Program-made: the position numbers and the translations under genes
In this document: piece after piece, positions 35,139-47,186 of the stretch
How the letters are laid out: each line of letters begins with the position of its first letter
How positions within the stretch are numbered: position 1 is the stretch's first letter
Notes under the pieces: generated by a model
The model's database searches: none
Seen by the model: only the letters and a program-made list of their open reading frames with translations
What the model was told of the DNA's origin: nothing
Assembly: GCA_047967505.1 (NCBI GenBank)
Contig: CM106538.1
Direction: 5' to 3' (one strand)
DNA length: 64,000 nt
Source of the DNA: Dipteris shenzhenensis
Lineage: Eukaryota; Polypodiophyta; Polypodiopsida; Gleicheniales

Positions 35139-37380
35139 ATTTCAAGACAAACATTATCCATCTTAGACTTATCAATCAAGACACTATGTGACAAGATAAT
35201 TTTTACACGAAGGAATTGAAAATATATTCAATTTGCTAAATTATAAATACCAAATGATATTGAAGGAGCTCCACTCACCTGCATCCATCCACAAAAAGGA
35301 CAAGTTAGAATAAGAACCCTTAATTGTAGGACTACAAGCTTCAATGCACAGTTCCACTTGTTATTGATGCCGCAACATTACAAGCTCTCTATAATAGCAC
35401 AAATAGTATCCACCTTGAATGGCGGTGCATCAAGTGGCACTTCAATGTTTGAGTCACAAGTATCTAGATGCTCCATGGTGTAAGATTATCACCCTTTCTC
35501 AAACACATTTTTAGATATCACCCTAAGTAGGGGGTCAAAAAAAAGCACTATATCATGAAACCCATACTCTTAGATCATTAACGTATGTCGAGGCTATAAA
35601 CTTCAACTTATACATTTTTTTGGTGAAGGTAACTCTGTCCAAGTCATTATCACTTCTTTTTTCACACACCTACTAGTTGACCAAAGTATGATGGGTGGTA
35701 AATAAGTTTGGAATTTCCAATAGACATGCTTAAGTCATAAGGTCTAGAAAGCCCAATCCAATAAATGATATATAGATAAGTATTCCTATAGGTTTACTAT
35801 ATTTCATACCTTCTTTCCAATGAATGTGCTAGACTAGTTTGAATAGTCAGTCAACAATATGTGCTTACTTTAGTGCTATTCGAAAGAGATATTTGGGTCG
35901 AGAGCTGAGAGTCGATGGTTGATTTTAGGATGCCACTTTTTTTGGGGTATGCGAAACACCAATATGCAAGCGTATGCTATCCAGCACATGCGATTGCTTA
36001 TGTTAGGCATTGGAATATTACCAAAGGTAAATGGAATAATATCTTCATGAAGCCATGATCATCGTTGTTGTTTATAATCTCGTGTGGAGGAGATTCAACC
36101 TACCAATAGATCTTGTGGTCCTTTTAGTCGAGTACAACAAACCACTTACTTTGGCCCTGTTAAAATAGTTTGGACTAAAATCGAGGAGTCTTAGCACCAT
36201 TGTATATGATTATCCCAGTGCCATTTTGTCCCTCTGATGATAGTCATTATGCATGTAATCACCAACCTATGTAGTATCATGTACACGTGGTTCCTTTTCT
36301 ACGATAGTCATGCTTTTCTTCACATGGCAGACAAGGGTGCGAGTGCTTGCTTGCTTTCGTAAGTAGTACTACCCAATTGAGATGCTAATCATTCAATCTT
36401 TTGTGATGGAGAGCGATTTGTATCACCGAACCCAGTGGTTGTCATGTGCTTGACAACACTGCAGTTGCCCGAGTACTATAGCATATATTAGCACCGTAGT
36501 TGCTAGCTTTTCACTCTTTGGGGCCGCCCTCAGTATTCTTCATGCTAAGCTGCGCTCAAGATTCTGTAATATCATAGATCTTTCTTGCTAGTGAAGAACT
36601 ATGACTAGATGGCTATCCATTTGTCTTTATATAGTGTTATAAAGGTCTTCAACTGACTCAGTCGGCTTGTCTTTTCCCTTTTCCATCATTTGAATAACCT
36701 CATGCTTTAAGATGTGAATCGACTAGGCAAGGGTTGATTTTCATATGTGAAAGTGAGCATTATTGCATGTCCCATTCAAATGCTCATAGGCTAGTCTTCA
36801 TCTATCTATTTTAGATAAGGGCCCTTGTTCCCCTATGGATTAACGGGATCCTTGCCCATGTAGACATATCATATGAGCAAGAAACTTTTTTATGTAGAAG
36901 GCATGGAAAAAAGGTTCCAACATGAGTTCACTATGGTATATAGTCACATTAAAAAAATAAAGGGTTGGAGTTGCCTCAGTGCTATGGGAGGCTTAAGGTA
37001 TGTCATTGAAGAGGGAGGCTAATCTCTCTATTCTCTCTCATAGAGAGTTCTCTCATCTCTTTCACACAATCTCTTACAACGAATCTCTCTCAATTGGTCT
37101 CTCAATAGAAATCTCTCAAATCACAATGAACAGAAATGGATGAGATTCATGGAAATCCCATGAAGATAAGTCTCTCTCTCCCTCACAAGAAACTATCATA
37201 AGCACTCAAGCAATGAACGGAAACTTCTCTCTCAAGTGACGGAATTTTTCTTTCAAAGAATGGATGAAGATCTCTCACCACCGGAAGTGGATTCTCATAG
37301 GGAACACTCAAGGGAACACTCAATCTCACAATCTCTCTGTCTCTCTCACAAGAAGGATGGCGCCTCAGCAAAAGGCAAAA

Positions 37381-37396
37381 CCATGCTCTGATACCA
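37381..37396 (-). other. Orphan retrotransposon primer binding site
   Basis: The minus strand reads TGGTATCAGAGCATGG directly after an LTR-like end in ...ttttgtca. It is the same initiator tRNA-Met complement found in the other elements. No second LTR was found in the window. Confidence 0.8.
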
Positions 37397-37640
37397 TGAC
37401 AAAATATGAAGAGGGGAGAGGAGAAGAGTGGAGATGAGGAGAGAGGGCACAGCTAGAGAGCACACCACAAATGACTAACTGTACACTAGATTTAGTTGAA
37501 AAAATAGAATATATACAAACCCTTTTAGGGTTAGGGTTAGGGGATCTAACCCTTTCCTTTATAGCACTCTATAAGGTTAGTGCTATGCACATATGATCAT
37601 GTGATGGTGCTATGCACACATGATCACATGATGTTGAGCG
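37397..37640 (-). repeat. 5' LTR remnant (upstream limit unknown)
   Basis: The segment ends, on the minus strand, in TCA next to the PBS at 37381-37396. A minus-strand TATA box (gtgctataaagg) lies at 37556-37567, about 160 bp inside, as expected for an LTR. The upstream (right) end could not be placed; I stop at the duplicated 27-bp unit. It also contains a short telomere-like run (three TTAGGG-type units, 37523-37544). Confidence 0.6.
37581..37634. repeat. 27-bp tandem duplication with palindromic core
   Basis: Units 'gtgctatgcacatatgatca' and 'gtgctatgcacacatgatca' each continue into a catgtgatg-like end. The cores (catatgatcatgtg; catgatcacatg) are near-palindromes. Confidence 0.85.
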
Positions 37641-40600
37641 TGAACTCTCAACACAACCATGGATTTCTAACTCCGTATGACCAAACCATGGCATAGCAAA
37701 ACCATGGCTCATCAAATCATGTGCCAATACCATGAATTTCTCCCTTCAAAGCCATGGTAGGTATTGTTTTTGACCACCGAATTGTAGTTTATCAACTTGT
37801 GTGCAAACTAGATAAGATGAACTTACTAGTTAGCAAATTAGTGTGCTAATTGATGAGTCATCCAATTAAATAAGGCTAACTAGTAGTTGGGATGTAATTG
37901 GATAAGGATAACTACCATTTTGGATGTAATCAAGTCACCTTAATCACCCCAAAACCATGGTTTTAGTAAACCATGTTCCCAAACTGTGGGCGGAAAACCT
38001 TGTGCCACAACTTGTGGGCTCCCAATTTGTAGGCTAATTAAGGAATTAACTAGCTAGTTTCCAAGCAAAATTCTATAAAAGAAGGCACCCCCTATTGAGT
38101 TGGAGGACATGCCACCCATGCCATTTCACTTAGATGCTACTAAAAATGGAACCTCTAATCTTGCCCCACTTCTAGCCCCTTTGTCAATACGAGAGATTCA
38201 TGCTACCTGCTCTTTGGAAACTTAGAAAGTTCCTAGAAGTGGATGGAAGCTCCTTATCCAAAATTTCCCATCTTCTTAGTCTATTGCTCCACCTTTCCAT
38301 GCCTTGGGCGTGAAAAACGTATGGACATAACTCTTGGATGGCGTTTTCATCAGGATACTGTGCATTTTCTTACATTCTTTACTCTATGTTAAGTGTTGCA
38401 AGCTATGTTGTGATGAAGATCTTGTTGAAGGAAGTATACCTTGTAATTTCTTTGTGTTGATACCATTTTCATACTTTTTGAATAACAAGATAAACTCTTC
38501 AATAAAAAACAAAGGTTTTTCCTTCAAATTTCCTGCAATTCTCATGTTACTTGCATGTTGAAACTACCTTGTCTCTAAATGAGTGTCTAGGTGTTGTCAA
38601 AGTTTTTTGTGCTTCTTATATAGGTTGCAAGAATCATGAGACATGGGATGATGGAATCGACAATCATGAAAGATTATAAAGGACTCATGGGTATCTTGAT
38701 AGAGATGGAAGAATTAATGGTGCCTCGATGGTTGATCAAGGGCTCTAAGTGGATGTATCCTTGGTTGGCGAATGAAGTCCCCTAAGGGTGGGGTCTCCCC
38801 ATTTGGGCCCTAATGGTGTATTAGTAGGTAGATGTATCAGTGGAAAGTGAATTAAGTACCCTTTGGATAGGGACCCCCCATTTGGGCCCCATATCATGTA
38901 TCACGAACAATTATTTTTTTGCATATGCTTCATTAGTTTCCTTCTATGTTGCAATCAATTCCACCAAGCCATCCTCAATAGCACAATTCATCAAACTCAT
39001 CCAATTGTTTCTAGAGGGATTCTTCATGGTAATTTTTATGTTGAATAGCAATCAACATAAGAAATTCCATTGGTATCACTACTGCTAGGTTGAATGCCAA
39101 CTAGAATAGAGTGTGCTTTGTCATGGCCTTGAACGCCATTCAATAGGCCTGTCTTTCCATGTGGTTCTTGTGGTCTCGATCATTTTTGTGCTCATTCATA
39201 GTTTTGTGAAGAATTGTTTTGAGCACCTTATTTGTTGCTTTGACTATTATGTTGTCGATTTCTTGTGCTAGATGAGGAATTCCGAATCCAAGTGAGTCAT
39301 CCGTCTTGAGATAATTGATCCATTCCAACTTCCATTCAACCCCTTGAGATACATATATTATAGCAACTCCCCTCTAAAACATTGAAGAGGAAGTAAGATT
39401 GCCAATTACACTACCCCATGATACTATTGATTGGACTACCCAATAATATTGCCAATAGTACTATTGACTCGAGTACCTACTCAAGGTTCCACTCAAAGTC
39501 TAGGTTCCAATATCACATAGGGATAAAACACAAAATTTGATCACCCCTGTATGCCCAAGACAACATCAATGTACAGAGCAAGGTCATTCAAAAATTAGAT
39601 TGGTATATCCTCCTACTATAATAAACACCTAATATTACATCACTATACTTGGCACTAAATGTCCTTACACAAGATTTTAAGTGATAGATTATCTTGATCA
39701 AAAGGTATTTTCTTGATTCAAACAATCACCAATAAGACATATGAAAGCTTAAAGCTATTACACATCTTGTGTGTACCAATTCTCACCCTTACACATGAAC
39801 CACGATCTGTACCACCTTGCTTGACGTTGCATTCACTCATCCAAAAAATGCTCCTACACAAGTTCTTAATTTGAAATAGCATATTAACTCTTTGTGATGT
39901 CTCTAGAGAGTATCCCATTTGTACATGTCTAGCCCATCAATAAACCGTAAAACTTAAACCTATTGGGCCTTCAATCTCATCATTAACCCATTTTTAATAG
40001 ACATGCTTTTCCTTTGTATATTTCATCAAATGTTGTTTCCATCTATTTGCGATAGTGTCCAAGTTCTTTCACTTCATACCTTTAAGGCTTTTTGTTTGTA
40101 TTGCTTGCACTATGACCTTGACTTGGAACATCTCATGGTTAATAACCTATTGGTTCTCATAGAAATTGTAATATATGAGTAGATTTATTATCAAATAATA
40201 TGTTCACAATTAAGTAGCTCATTCCTTTCTAATGTTATGGAGCTTGTGTAGGTCAATGTATTGGAAATCCTATTAATATTTATATAGAATGTTTTGTAGG
40301 CAATAAACCTCTATAATGCATGTCTTGAGTTTCCACATGCGGATCCAATATTTTTCAATTACAAAGCTATACAATGTTGGATAAGAAAAGAGCAAGCTTT
40401 TATGTGAACCCAAACCTCCACAAAGACAATGGTGTATACAATATAGGCCATTCTAACAACAACATGAATCAAAACCTCCACAAAGACAGTAGTGCATACA
40501 ATGTAGGCTAGTCTAAGCAACGTGTGTATCCTCTCACTTTGACAAATGACAAGTGGCTAAGGTGCTCCCATGAGGTATGTTATTTTCATCTTGCATTATT

Positions 40601-42456
40601 TTCTCATGCACATCCCAATAGCCTCCACACATAAGGCCCACTTGATCTTATAGCTCCCCATTGTTCCATTTGCCTTGAATTTGATTGTATGCCCAACTAC
40701 CTTATTACATTCATATTGAGTAACATTCCATGTTTTTAATATTTTATTATTGATGGCCTCATAATCTCCTTCAATTGGATTAAACAAATGTTTTAGTAGC
40801 TAGGTTTCTCTTCAAGTTTTTTGGTTCTTTTAATATTTATATATGAGTTGATTTGCTTTCCATGGCTCAAAACTTGTAAAAGTTAACTTCCACTAGGTGT
40901 AAACTATTATGTGTTACTAGTTTGTCCACTGTGGCCTCTTAGTTTTGACTACCCATAGATGGAGTTAAAAAATGCTTCAAAAAAGTGTTGCATGCTTTAT
41001 TTAATAACAAATAGAAAGCACCTATGTATAGAGCTATATGGATGCCTAGAGAAAGGTTGTAGTAGGTACAATTGGGTTGGAGCAGGTCCAATATAAAGGC
41101 TGGAAGTAGGAGCAAATACATGATGGTTTGGCAAGGTCTTTGGGCTAGGTAATGACCAAGAAACAACTTGGGACATGTAAGAAGGGGCTTGGGCTAGTGC
41201 CAAGCTACCATGTGGCCAATTGGGTTTGTGAATTGTTGCACATTAGTTGGTTTTCACATATTGATTGGTCAGTTGTTTTAGTCAGCTATTTTGGGGCTAA
41301 AAATCTAGCCTATAAAAGGGCCCATTTACATAGGCATTATATCCATCGTATGAGTAAATTTTTAAAGAGCAGTTTGACTTGCTTCAAGATACCTTCTATG
41401 AGGACATTGGTGATTAAGGAAAGTGGTTGAATGCAAGAAACTAGGTGCTCACATGTCTTCACCATTGGTTGCCCTCATAGCAGTAAGGAAGACTAATCAA
41501 AGGAGGTAACTTGTGCCTCAACTTTGGTTGCATACAAAACAGTAGGGAGGTCAACGAACCATAATAAGCACTACCTTATGAGATGTTGTTTAGGAGGATC
41601 AATAGGAAGGTGTGATTGTGGGACACACATGCGAGGCCCACACTCTAAGAGAGCACCATAGGCCAATTGCTTTGGAAGTGTTAAGGAGGTAGGAGAACAT
41701 CCTTTTGTATGTGACGCTGATTATCTTACACAAATGAATTTGAGCATAAACCAAATCACTCAAAGTACAATCAATGCCCACTACAATTGTAGAACAACCA
41801 AATGTAGTGGGGGAGTGCCAAAAGAAGAGCTAGTGCCTTGATCAAAGTCCTTAATCATACAAATTGCAACGTATTATCTACATTCAATTAGACTGTACTA
41901 GCATGTATAGACATTAACAACAATAAGGATATCGATCCAATCATTTGGACATGCATGATTCTCTATGATCTTGAAATAATCTACTACAATATTGATGAGA
42001 CGATATTACTTTACTTCTTATTTGTATGTCAATTTCTCTTGTACAAGTACGATAAAAAGAAATTACATTTCTTACATGGTTTCATCATTTAGTCAACTTG
42101 TATAGCAAATCATACTTTTGAAAGTCATTTCTAATGAAATATAGGTAAATTGTACAAAAGAAGGTCATGTGACCTTTGAGCATATCAAAACATTGTGGAC
42201 AATTTTCTTCAAATGAATCTACATTAAGATACTCCTAGTAAGAACATGGAGTTGAATGTATAATATTGTCTTGTATCTTCAAAAAATGGAATGAAATAGC
42301 ATTAGGGGCAACATTTAGGAGCATTATAATGTAGTGTCACTCACTTGAAGGCAAGATAAAGCATATGCACCCAATAGTGTGGCCTTTTTCTCAGCTTTTC
42401 TCTCTTAGGAGCTAAACCTAGTGCAATATGAAAAGTTAGGATACAATGTCTAATGG
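37641..42456. other. Non-coding DNA
   Basis: No coding region supported. TATA-like boxes (ctataaaagaaggc near 38076; cctataaaagggccc near 41308) resemble those in nearby LTRs and may mark decayed solo LTRs, but termini were not identified. A roughly 60-bp duplication ('aaacctccacaaagaca') lies at about 40405-40515. Confidence 0.45.
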
Positions 42457-42461
42457 GCTTC

Positions 42462-43193
42462 TGTTAGATATCAATGCTCCACTCTCGTGTAACTATGCGG
42501 GAACCAGCTAACTCTACTTGTAATCCCCCCATATGAGGAGAAGGCATTTGAGTAGCTCGGTTATCTGGTAGGTCCAGGTTTGGACACTAGATGGGGACCA
42601 TGTGTGGCCTGATGGCTAGACGGCTTCAAATAGAGTTGGCACACTGCCAACTAGGCTACATGCAAGTGCGAGAAGGCATCCCATGACTGACCACACTGAG
42701 GGTAGACAGAGCATTTCCCGGGGCAGCCCACTCTCTGGTTACGAGGCCCGTTTGGAGCCCCAGATGATCCCGGATGGCTCTAGGCCGAATGGTATCCATA
42801 GGTTAGTTGCTCTAATTTGTGCCATGATTCTATCGTGTGGTCGGTGGCCTATTTCGGGACTGACCCCCAGTCGGCCGTTTTGGGCGGACTGGGTCGGTCA
42901 CCCAATTGGGTGTAACCGACTACGACTGGTGGCTATATAAGAGCAAGCTCGTGAAGCCCATTTCATCACTGGCTACAGCAACCCTGATTCCTTAGCATCC
43001 AGTCTCTGTCCTCTACTGTTTCCAGCATGCCATTGAAGCTTCTCACACAGGAGTGCACGACTGGGAGGCAGCGCCATCTATTGTATCAGTTTTACAATAA
43101 TCAAATTTTTGATTCTCCATACTATCTGCTTTTCTCTCTTGCATATGAGATCATGTTATCTGTTGAGCACAGACGTTGTATTGTTTTCTTACA
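42462..43193 (+). repeat. 5' LTR of copia element
   Basis: 732 bp. TATA box 'ctatataa' at 42933-42940, followed by the probable start of the element RNA. Ends in TTACA next to the PBS. Confidence 0.95.
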
Positions 43194-43213
43194 TGGTATC
43201 AGAGCTTGGGCTC
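43194..43213 (+). other. Primer binding site
   Basis: TGGTATCAGAGCTTGGGCTC starts immediately after the LTR. The first 12 bases are the standard plant copia site for initiator tRNA-Met. Confidence 0.95.
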
Positions 43214-43263
43214 TAGCAAGAAGATTTGGTAGTGTGTTTCTGTTTGCGAGCAGATTGTGAGAG

Positions 43264-43771
43264 ATGGCCCAACCCGCAAGACTGTGAATCCCACCGTTCG
43301 GCGAAAGCGGAAAGTCAGACGGCTCTAACTATCCACTCTGGAAGTTCAAGATGAAGACCATCCTAAGCGCATACGAGCTTTGGGATACTGCTACTGGGGT
43401 GGACATGAAGCCGGTTCCGAGACCGTCGAATCCAGCCAATGCAGCACAACAGATAGTACCAACTGCGGATGAGATTCTTGCGTGGACAAGAAGAAATGCA
43501 GATGCGTTGTGTTCTATTGTCTGCAGTGTAAGTGATTCTGTCATGGTGTCAATTCAACATGTCACCACAGTGGAGGAAGCATGGACGGTCTTGAAAAATC
43601 AGTATGAGACCACGAATTTGACGCGGATTGAGAATCTGGAGACTCAACTCGCGAACGAGAAACTGTCTAAGTCTGAAGCGACGGAGAAGTTCATCACCAG
43701 GGTGAAGAATCTGCGCGATCAGATGATTACGATTGGCATCACCATCACCAGCGAGAATCTAGCACGAAGGT
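43264..43771 (+). pseudogene. Copia gag, N-terminal part
   Basis: Frame starts MAQPARL at 43264 and meets a TGA at codon 8, then continues in frame as IPPFGESGKSDGSNYPLWKF, the usual DUF4219-type gag start. The UBN2-like core follows (ADALCSIVCSVSDSVMVSIQ, EAWTVLKNQYET, RIENLETQLANEKLSKSEAT, KNLRDQMITIG). Gag-like sequence ends near ENLARRC at about 43771, after which foreign sequence begins. The C-terminal part with the zinc knuckle resumes near 44470. The reading frame is thus killed by an early stop and by the insertion. Confidence 0.9.
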
Positions 43772-44470
43772 GCATAACATTTAAGAATATTGAAAACCTA
43801 CCACTTCGAGTGCACCTAATGGTATTTGAACTACGGGTACGGGCGGCTTAGGAGGATACATGGGTTCATATGAGGAAAGTTGCAACAACAGGTGATAGAA
43901 ACACAGCAGTAAAATTGGTGCTTGCTATAATACATGAGTTAGAGGATTAATATGCAAGGAGTTGAGGCCCGAATGAAATAAGGGGGGGAGTAGGTAGTTA
44001 GCACTCCATGACAAGAGTTGGGCAAAGTCATATAAAATTGAAGTTGTGAAATTGCAGCCCGATATTTGTCCACTCCGATGCATTATCATAGAATTTTTCT
44101 AAAATGACCTTTGCATTTGCGTGGCGAAGTGTGCCCGGAGTTTTAACTTCAGCCACCGCGAGAATCTGTGTGATGTCCATAAGTTGCCCGACAACATATG
44201 TGCCCAAGGCTATGGCCATGTCAATCTTTGGTTCTGAGATACCGGGGTCACTTGCAGAATAGACTAACACAGTGTCATTTGGAGAAGACAGCCCTGGTTG
44301 AACCCTATTCAAAGGTCTAGACAACCTCTAAATACCTTGACCAAGGTAGGTCAAGCAACATGTCTGCATGCATGCCCACTTCAAGAGAGACACTACCATC
44401 AAGTGCAAGAGGTGGAGAAGAAGCAAGTGAAGGAGGTACACATGTTTTTTGTTTTTCTATGTAAAAGCTG
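43772..44470. other. Foreign insert splitting gag
   Basis: About 700 bp sit between two halves of the gag core. The insert shows no copia homology. On the minus strand it has an open frame at 44324-44028 with DPGISEPKIDMAIALGTYV, QLMDITQILAVAEVKTPGTL and VILEKFYDNASEWTNIG, which reads like a genuine protein segment of unknown family, preceded by a further frame at 44499-44317. I found no clear terminal inverted repeats or target duplication. It may be a captured host exon, a small transposon or the scar of a rearrangement. Confidence 0.55.
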
Positions 44471-44800
44471 AATACGCAGAACAGAAATCCATCCCTCAAC
44501 TTTGAGGATTTCAGCGCAATGCTTTTGGAGGAGGAGATGCGTCAAAAGATGAGGATTGGAGAAGATTTGGCTTTCTATGCTGGATCAAAGAAAGGTAAGG
44601 GTAAGGACTCTAGTAACCCATCTTCTTCTGATGATAAAAAGAGAAAGAAGAAGATCAAGTGCTTCTATTGCAACAAGGCAGGGCACAAGCAGAATGAGTG
44701 CCGAAAGAAGATTGCAGATGAGAAGAATGGAGTAAAGAAAGAGTCCAGCAACAGTGCGCAGGCAGTACCAGTAGAGCCGTTCATAGCAACAATAAAGAAT
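44471..44800 (+). pseudogene. Copia gag C-terminus with CCHC knuckle
   Basis: Reads NPSLNFEDFSAMLLEEEMRQ and then a lysine/serine-rich stretch and CFYCNKAGHKQNEC (44660-44701), a complete CX2CX4HX4C zinc knuckle that would bind the element RNA. The frame runs into integrase sequence at about 44810 without any protease, so an internal deletion has joined gag to integrase. Confidence 0.88.
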
Positions 44801-44805
44801 TGGGG

Positions 44806-45460
44806 AGGAAGGTGAAGAAGTTGGGATTAGACAGAGGTGGAGAGTTCACATCAAGTGAATTCGAAAGTTACTGCAAAAGTCACGGGATCAAGAGGCAGAA
44901 ACCCCCGCCACATACATCACAGCAAAATGGAGTAGCAGAACGCAAGATGCATGTCAACTGCGAAATGGGCAGGAGTATGATGAAAGGGAAAGATTTGCCA
45001 AAGACTTTCTTGGCTGAAGCATGTAACACGGTAGTTTACATTCTGAATCGTAGCTACACGAAGGCTGTGAACGGGATGACTCCACTGCAGGCCTTTTCTG
45101 GTAAGAAACCTTCAGCTGCACATTTCAGAGTTGGTGTGACTATTTTGTGCATGTCCCTGATGCTAACAGGACCTAATGGGAACCGAAGAGCCGGAAGTGT
45201 ATTTTCTTGGGCTACAATGAAGAGGCGAAGGGTCACCGTCTCTATAACCCTGTTACCAAGAAGGTAATAGTAAGTCGCGATGTGATCTTCTCAGAACAAC
45301 CGCATCAATTGGAGGAGGATGCTTCCTTCCTAGACAACCAGGACCAAGATATCCATCCAGTACAACCACCAAGAGCAGACCGAACTCCCCCAACGGTGCT
45401 TGGGAGGATTCAAGATAAAGAAGAGGAAGAAGAGCCTCCAGAACCACAATGACAACGGCC
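44806..45460 (+). pseudogene. Copia integrase, C-terminal two thirds
   Basis: Would insert element DNA into the genome. The core starts at LGLDRGGEFTSSEFESYC (normally RTDNGGEF, catalytic Asp) and continues with HTSQQNGVAERK (catalytic Glu), TFLAEACNTVVYILNRS and TPLQAFSGKKP. A frameshift near 45140 moves the rest (KCIFLGYNEEAKGHRLYNP, VIVSRDVIFSE) into the frame 45207-45452. The zinc-binding N-terminus and the first catalytic Asp are missing, deleted together with the protease. Confidence 0.9.
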
Positions 45461-45679
45461 ATTCCCAAAGTAGGTAAAGCAGCTTTTGGACGGCAGAGAA
45501 CCTCCAGCCACCACTGAGGAGGAACCATCCGAACACCACCAGTCCAAGAGATTAGAGGAGCAAAGAAGGGCGTAGGAACACTTGGTCAACTATGCTTTGA
45601 TGACAGAGGTGATCCGTGCTGATGAACCCAAGTGTCTTGAAGAGACACATGGTGATGATAGGTGAATGGAGGCTATGCA

Positions 45680-46510
45680 GTTGGAGTATGGCTCCATAAC
45701 GAAGAACAACACTTGGGACCTTGTGGATTGACCACCAAAACGCAAGGTAATCGGCACCAAGTGGGTGTACAAGACCAAGTACAAGTCCGACGGCATGTTG
45801 GATAAGTACAAGGCTCGGCTCGTGGCAAAAGGATTCACACAATGGTTTTGATTATCAGGATACTTTTGCTCCCACAGCTCGACTAACCACAATTCGCAGT
45901 GTTTTGGCTTTAGCTACCCAGGGAAGTTGGCCCGTGTTTCAAATGGATGTAAAATCCACCTTTCTGAATGGAGATCTCAAGGAGGAGGTATACGTGGAAC
46001 AACCACCAAGTTTTGAGATCCCCGGTTCAGAAGGTAAAGTCTGTAAACTGAAGAAGGCACTTTATGGGCTGAAATAGGCCCCACGAGCATGCTACCAGCG
46101 AACTGATGCCTACTTTCTGCAAAACGGGTTCAGGACAAGCCCATCTGATGCAAATTTGTATATCTACAGAGAAGGAGGCAGGTGTATGATCGTGGTCCTT
46201 TATGTGGACGATCTTGTCATAACAGGGAACCATGAAGAGAAGATCTTGTAGACAAAGAAGTTGCTAGGAAGAGAGTTTGAAATGACAGACCTCGGACTGA
46301 TGCATTTCTGTTTGGGCTTGAAGTTTAGCAAGAGCCAAAACAGATCTTTATTTCAGAGCTGAAGTATGCTGGAGAGATACTGAAGGCATTTGGCATGGCT
46401 GAGTGCAAGACAATTGGCACCCCTATGGAGGTTGATGTGAAGCTCTCAAACGAGGATTCATTACCACTGGTGGACGAAGGGAAGTACATAAGGCTTATGG
46501 GCAGCTTGAT
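45680..46510 (+). pseudogene. Copia reverse transcriptase, multiple stops
   Basis: Recognisable in order: NNTWDLVD, GTKWVYKTKYKSDGMLDKYK, ARLVAKGFTQ, FQMDVKSTFLNGDLKEEVYV (first catalytic Asp), LKKALYGLK-stop-APRA, VLYVDDLVITGN with YVDD at 46201-46212, and FEMTDLGLMHFCLGL. At least four stops and two frameshifts (near 45845 and 46330) are visible. The motif set is unmistakable. Confidence 0.93.
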
Positions 46511-46529
46511 TAACTTGTGCAACACGTGA

Positions 46530-47155
46530 CCGGCGGACATGAGCTTTGCGACTGGTGTACTAAGCAGGTTTTCCAATAAGCCCCGGAAGAACCATTGGAG
46601 GACAGGGATGCGGGTGCTGAAATACATCAAAGGCACACTTGATTATGGCATCACCTACACTAAGGGCAACATCTCGACCGGATTCTGTGACTCGGATTGG
46701 GTAGGAGACGTGGACAGCAGGAGATCAGTGACAGGTTACTGTTTCTCACTTGGATCTGGAGCTGTGTCATGGGTCAGCAAGAAGCAACCCACATTTGCTC
46801 TTTCTTCTATCGAGGCTGAGTACAAATCAGCATGCTTTGCTTCTTGCGAGGCAGTATGGTTGAGGAGGATTTTAGGGGACATGGGTGCAGTGCAGAACAA
46901 GCTGCAGAACAAGCCAACGTAGTTATCATGTGACAATCAAAGTTGCATGGCGATTGTAAAAAACCCTGTGTTCCACGCTCACACAAAACACATTGAGATT
47001 CAATATCACTTTGTATGCGAGCTCATCATGGATGGAGAGGTCGACTTGGTGTACTGTCCGATTACAGAGAATGCTGCGGACATCTTCACAAAGGCTCTTG
47101 GAAGAGACTTGCTGGAGAGGCATCTTCATCGACTTGGCATTAGGTCGAAAAAATA
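46530..47155 (+). pseudogene. Copia RNase H
   Basis: Degrades the RNA strand during element copying. The frame 46539-46922 contains VLKYIKGTLDYGI, GFCDSDWVGDVDSRRSVTGY (catalytic Asp), SWVSKKQPTFALSSIEAEY (catalytic Glu) and EAVWLRRIL. A TAG at 46920 interrupts it; the same reading resumes with CDNQSCMAI (catalytic Asp), KHIEIQYHFV, DIFTKAL and ends RSKK-stop at 47155. Apart from that stop the domain is nearly complete. Confidence 0.93.
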
Positions 47156-47174
47156 AGTTCACTTACGGGTGGAC

Positions 47175-47186
47175 ATTGAGGGGGGG
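47175..47186 (+). other. Polypurine tract
   Basis: 'attgaggggggg' immediately precedes the 3' LTR, the primer site for plus-strand DNA. The copia element at 57087-60566 has the same motif before its LTR. Confidence 0.9.

Larger units (their letters stand above)
32777..37380. other. Non-coding and decayed DNA
   Basis: No gene is supported. A minus-strand frame at 34379-34158 (with LIGPRGWELDRLFKKMYDKDMEEAHDC) looks protein-like and may be a scrap of a transposon or host protein, but I do not recognise it. A 45-bp tandem duplication ('ttgaccattaggtt...') lies at 33864-33953. Microsatellites are listed separately. Confidence 0.45.

Noticed and set aside
45253-45528. Hydrophobic minus-strand ORF over integrase
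   Set aside because: It is the antisense of the copia integrase tail, which is recognisable on the plus strand.
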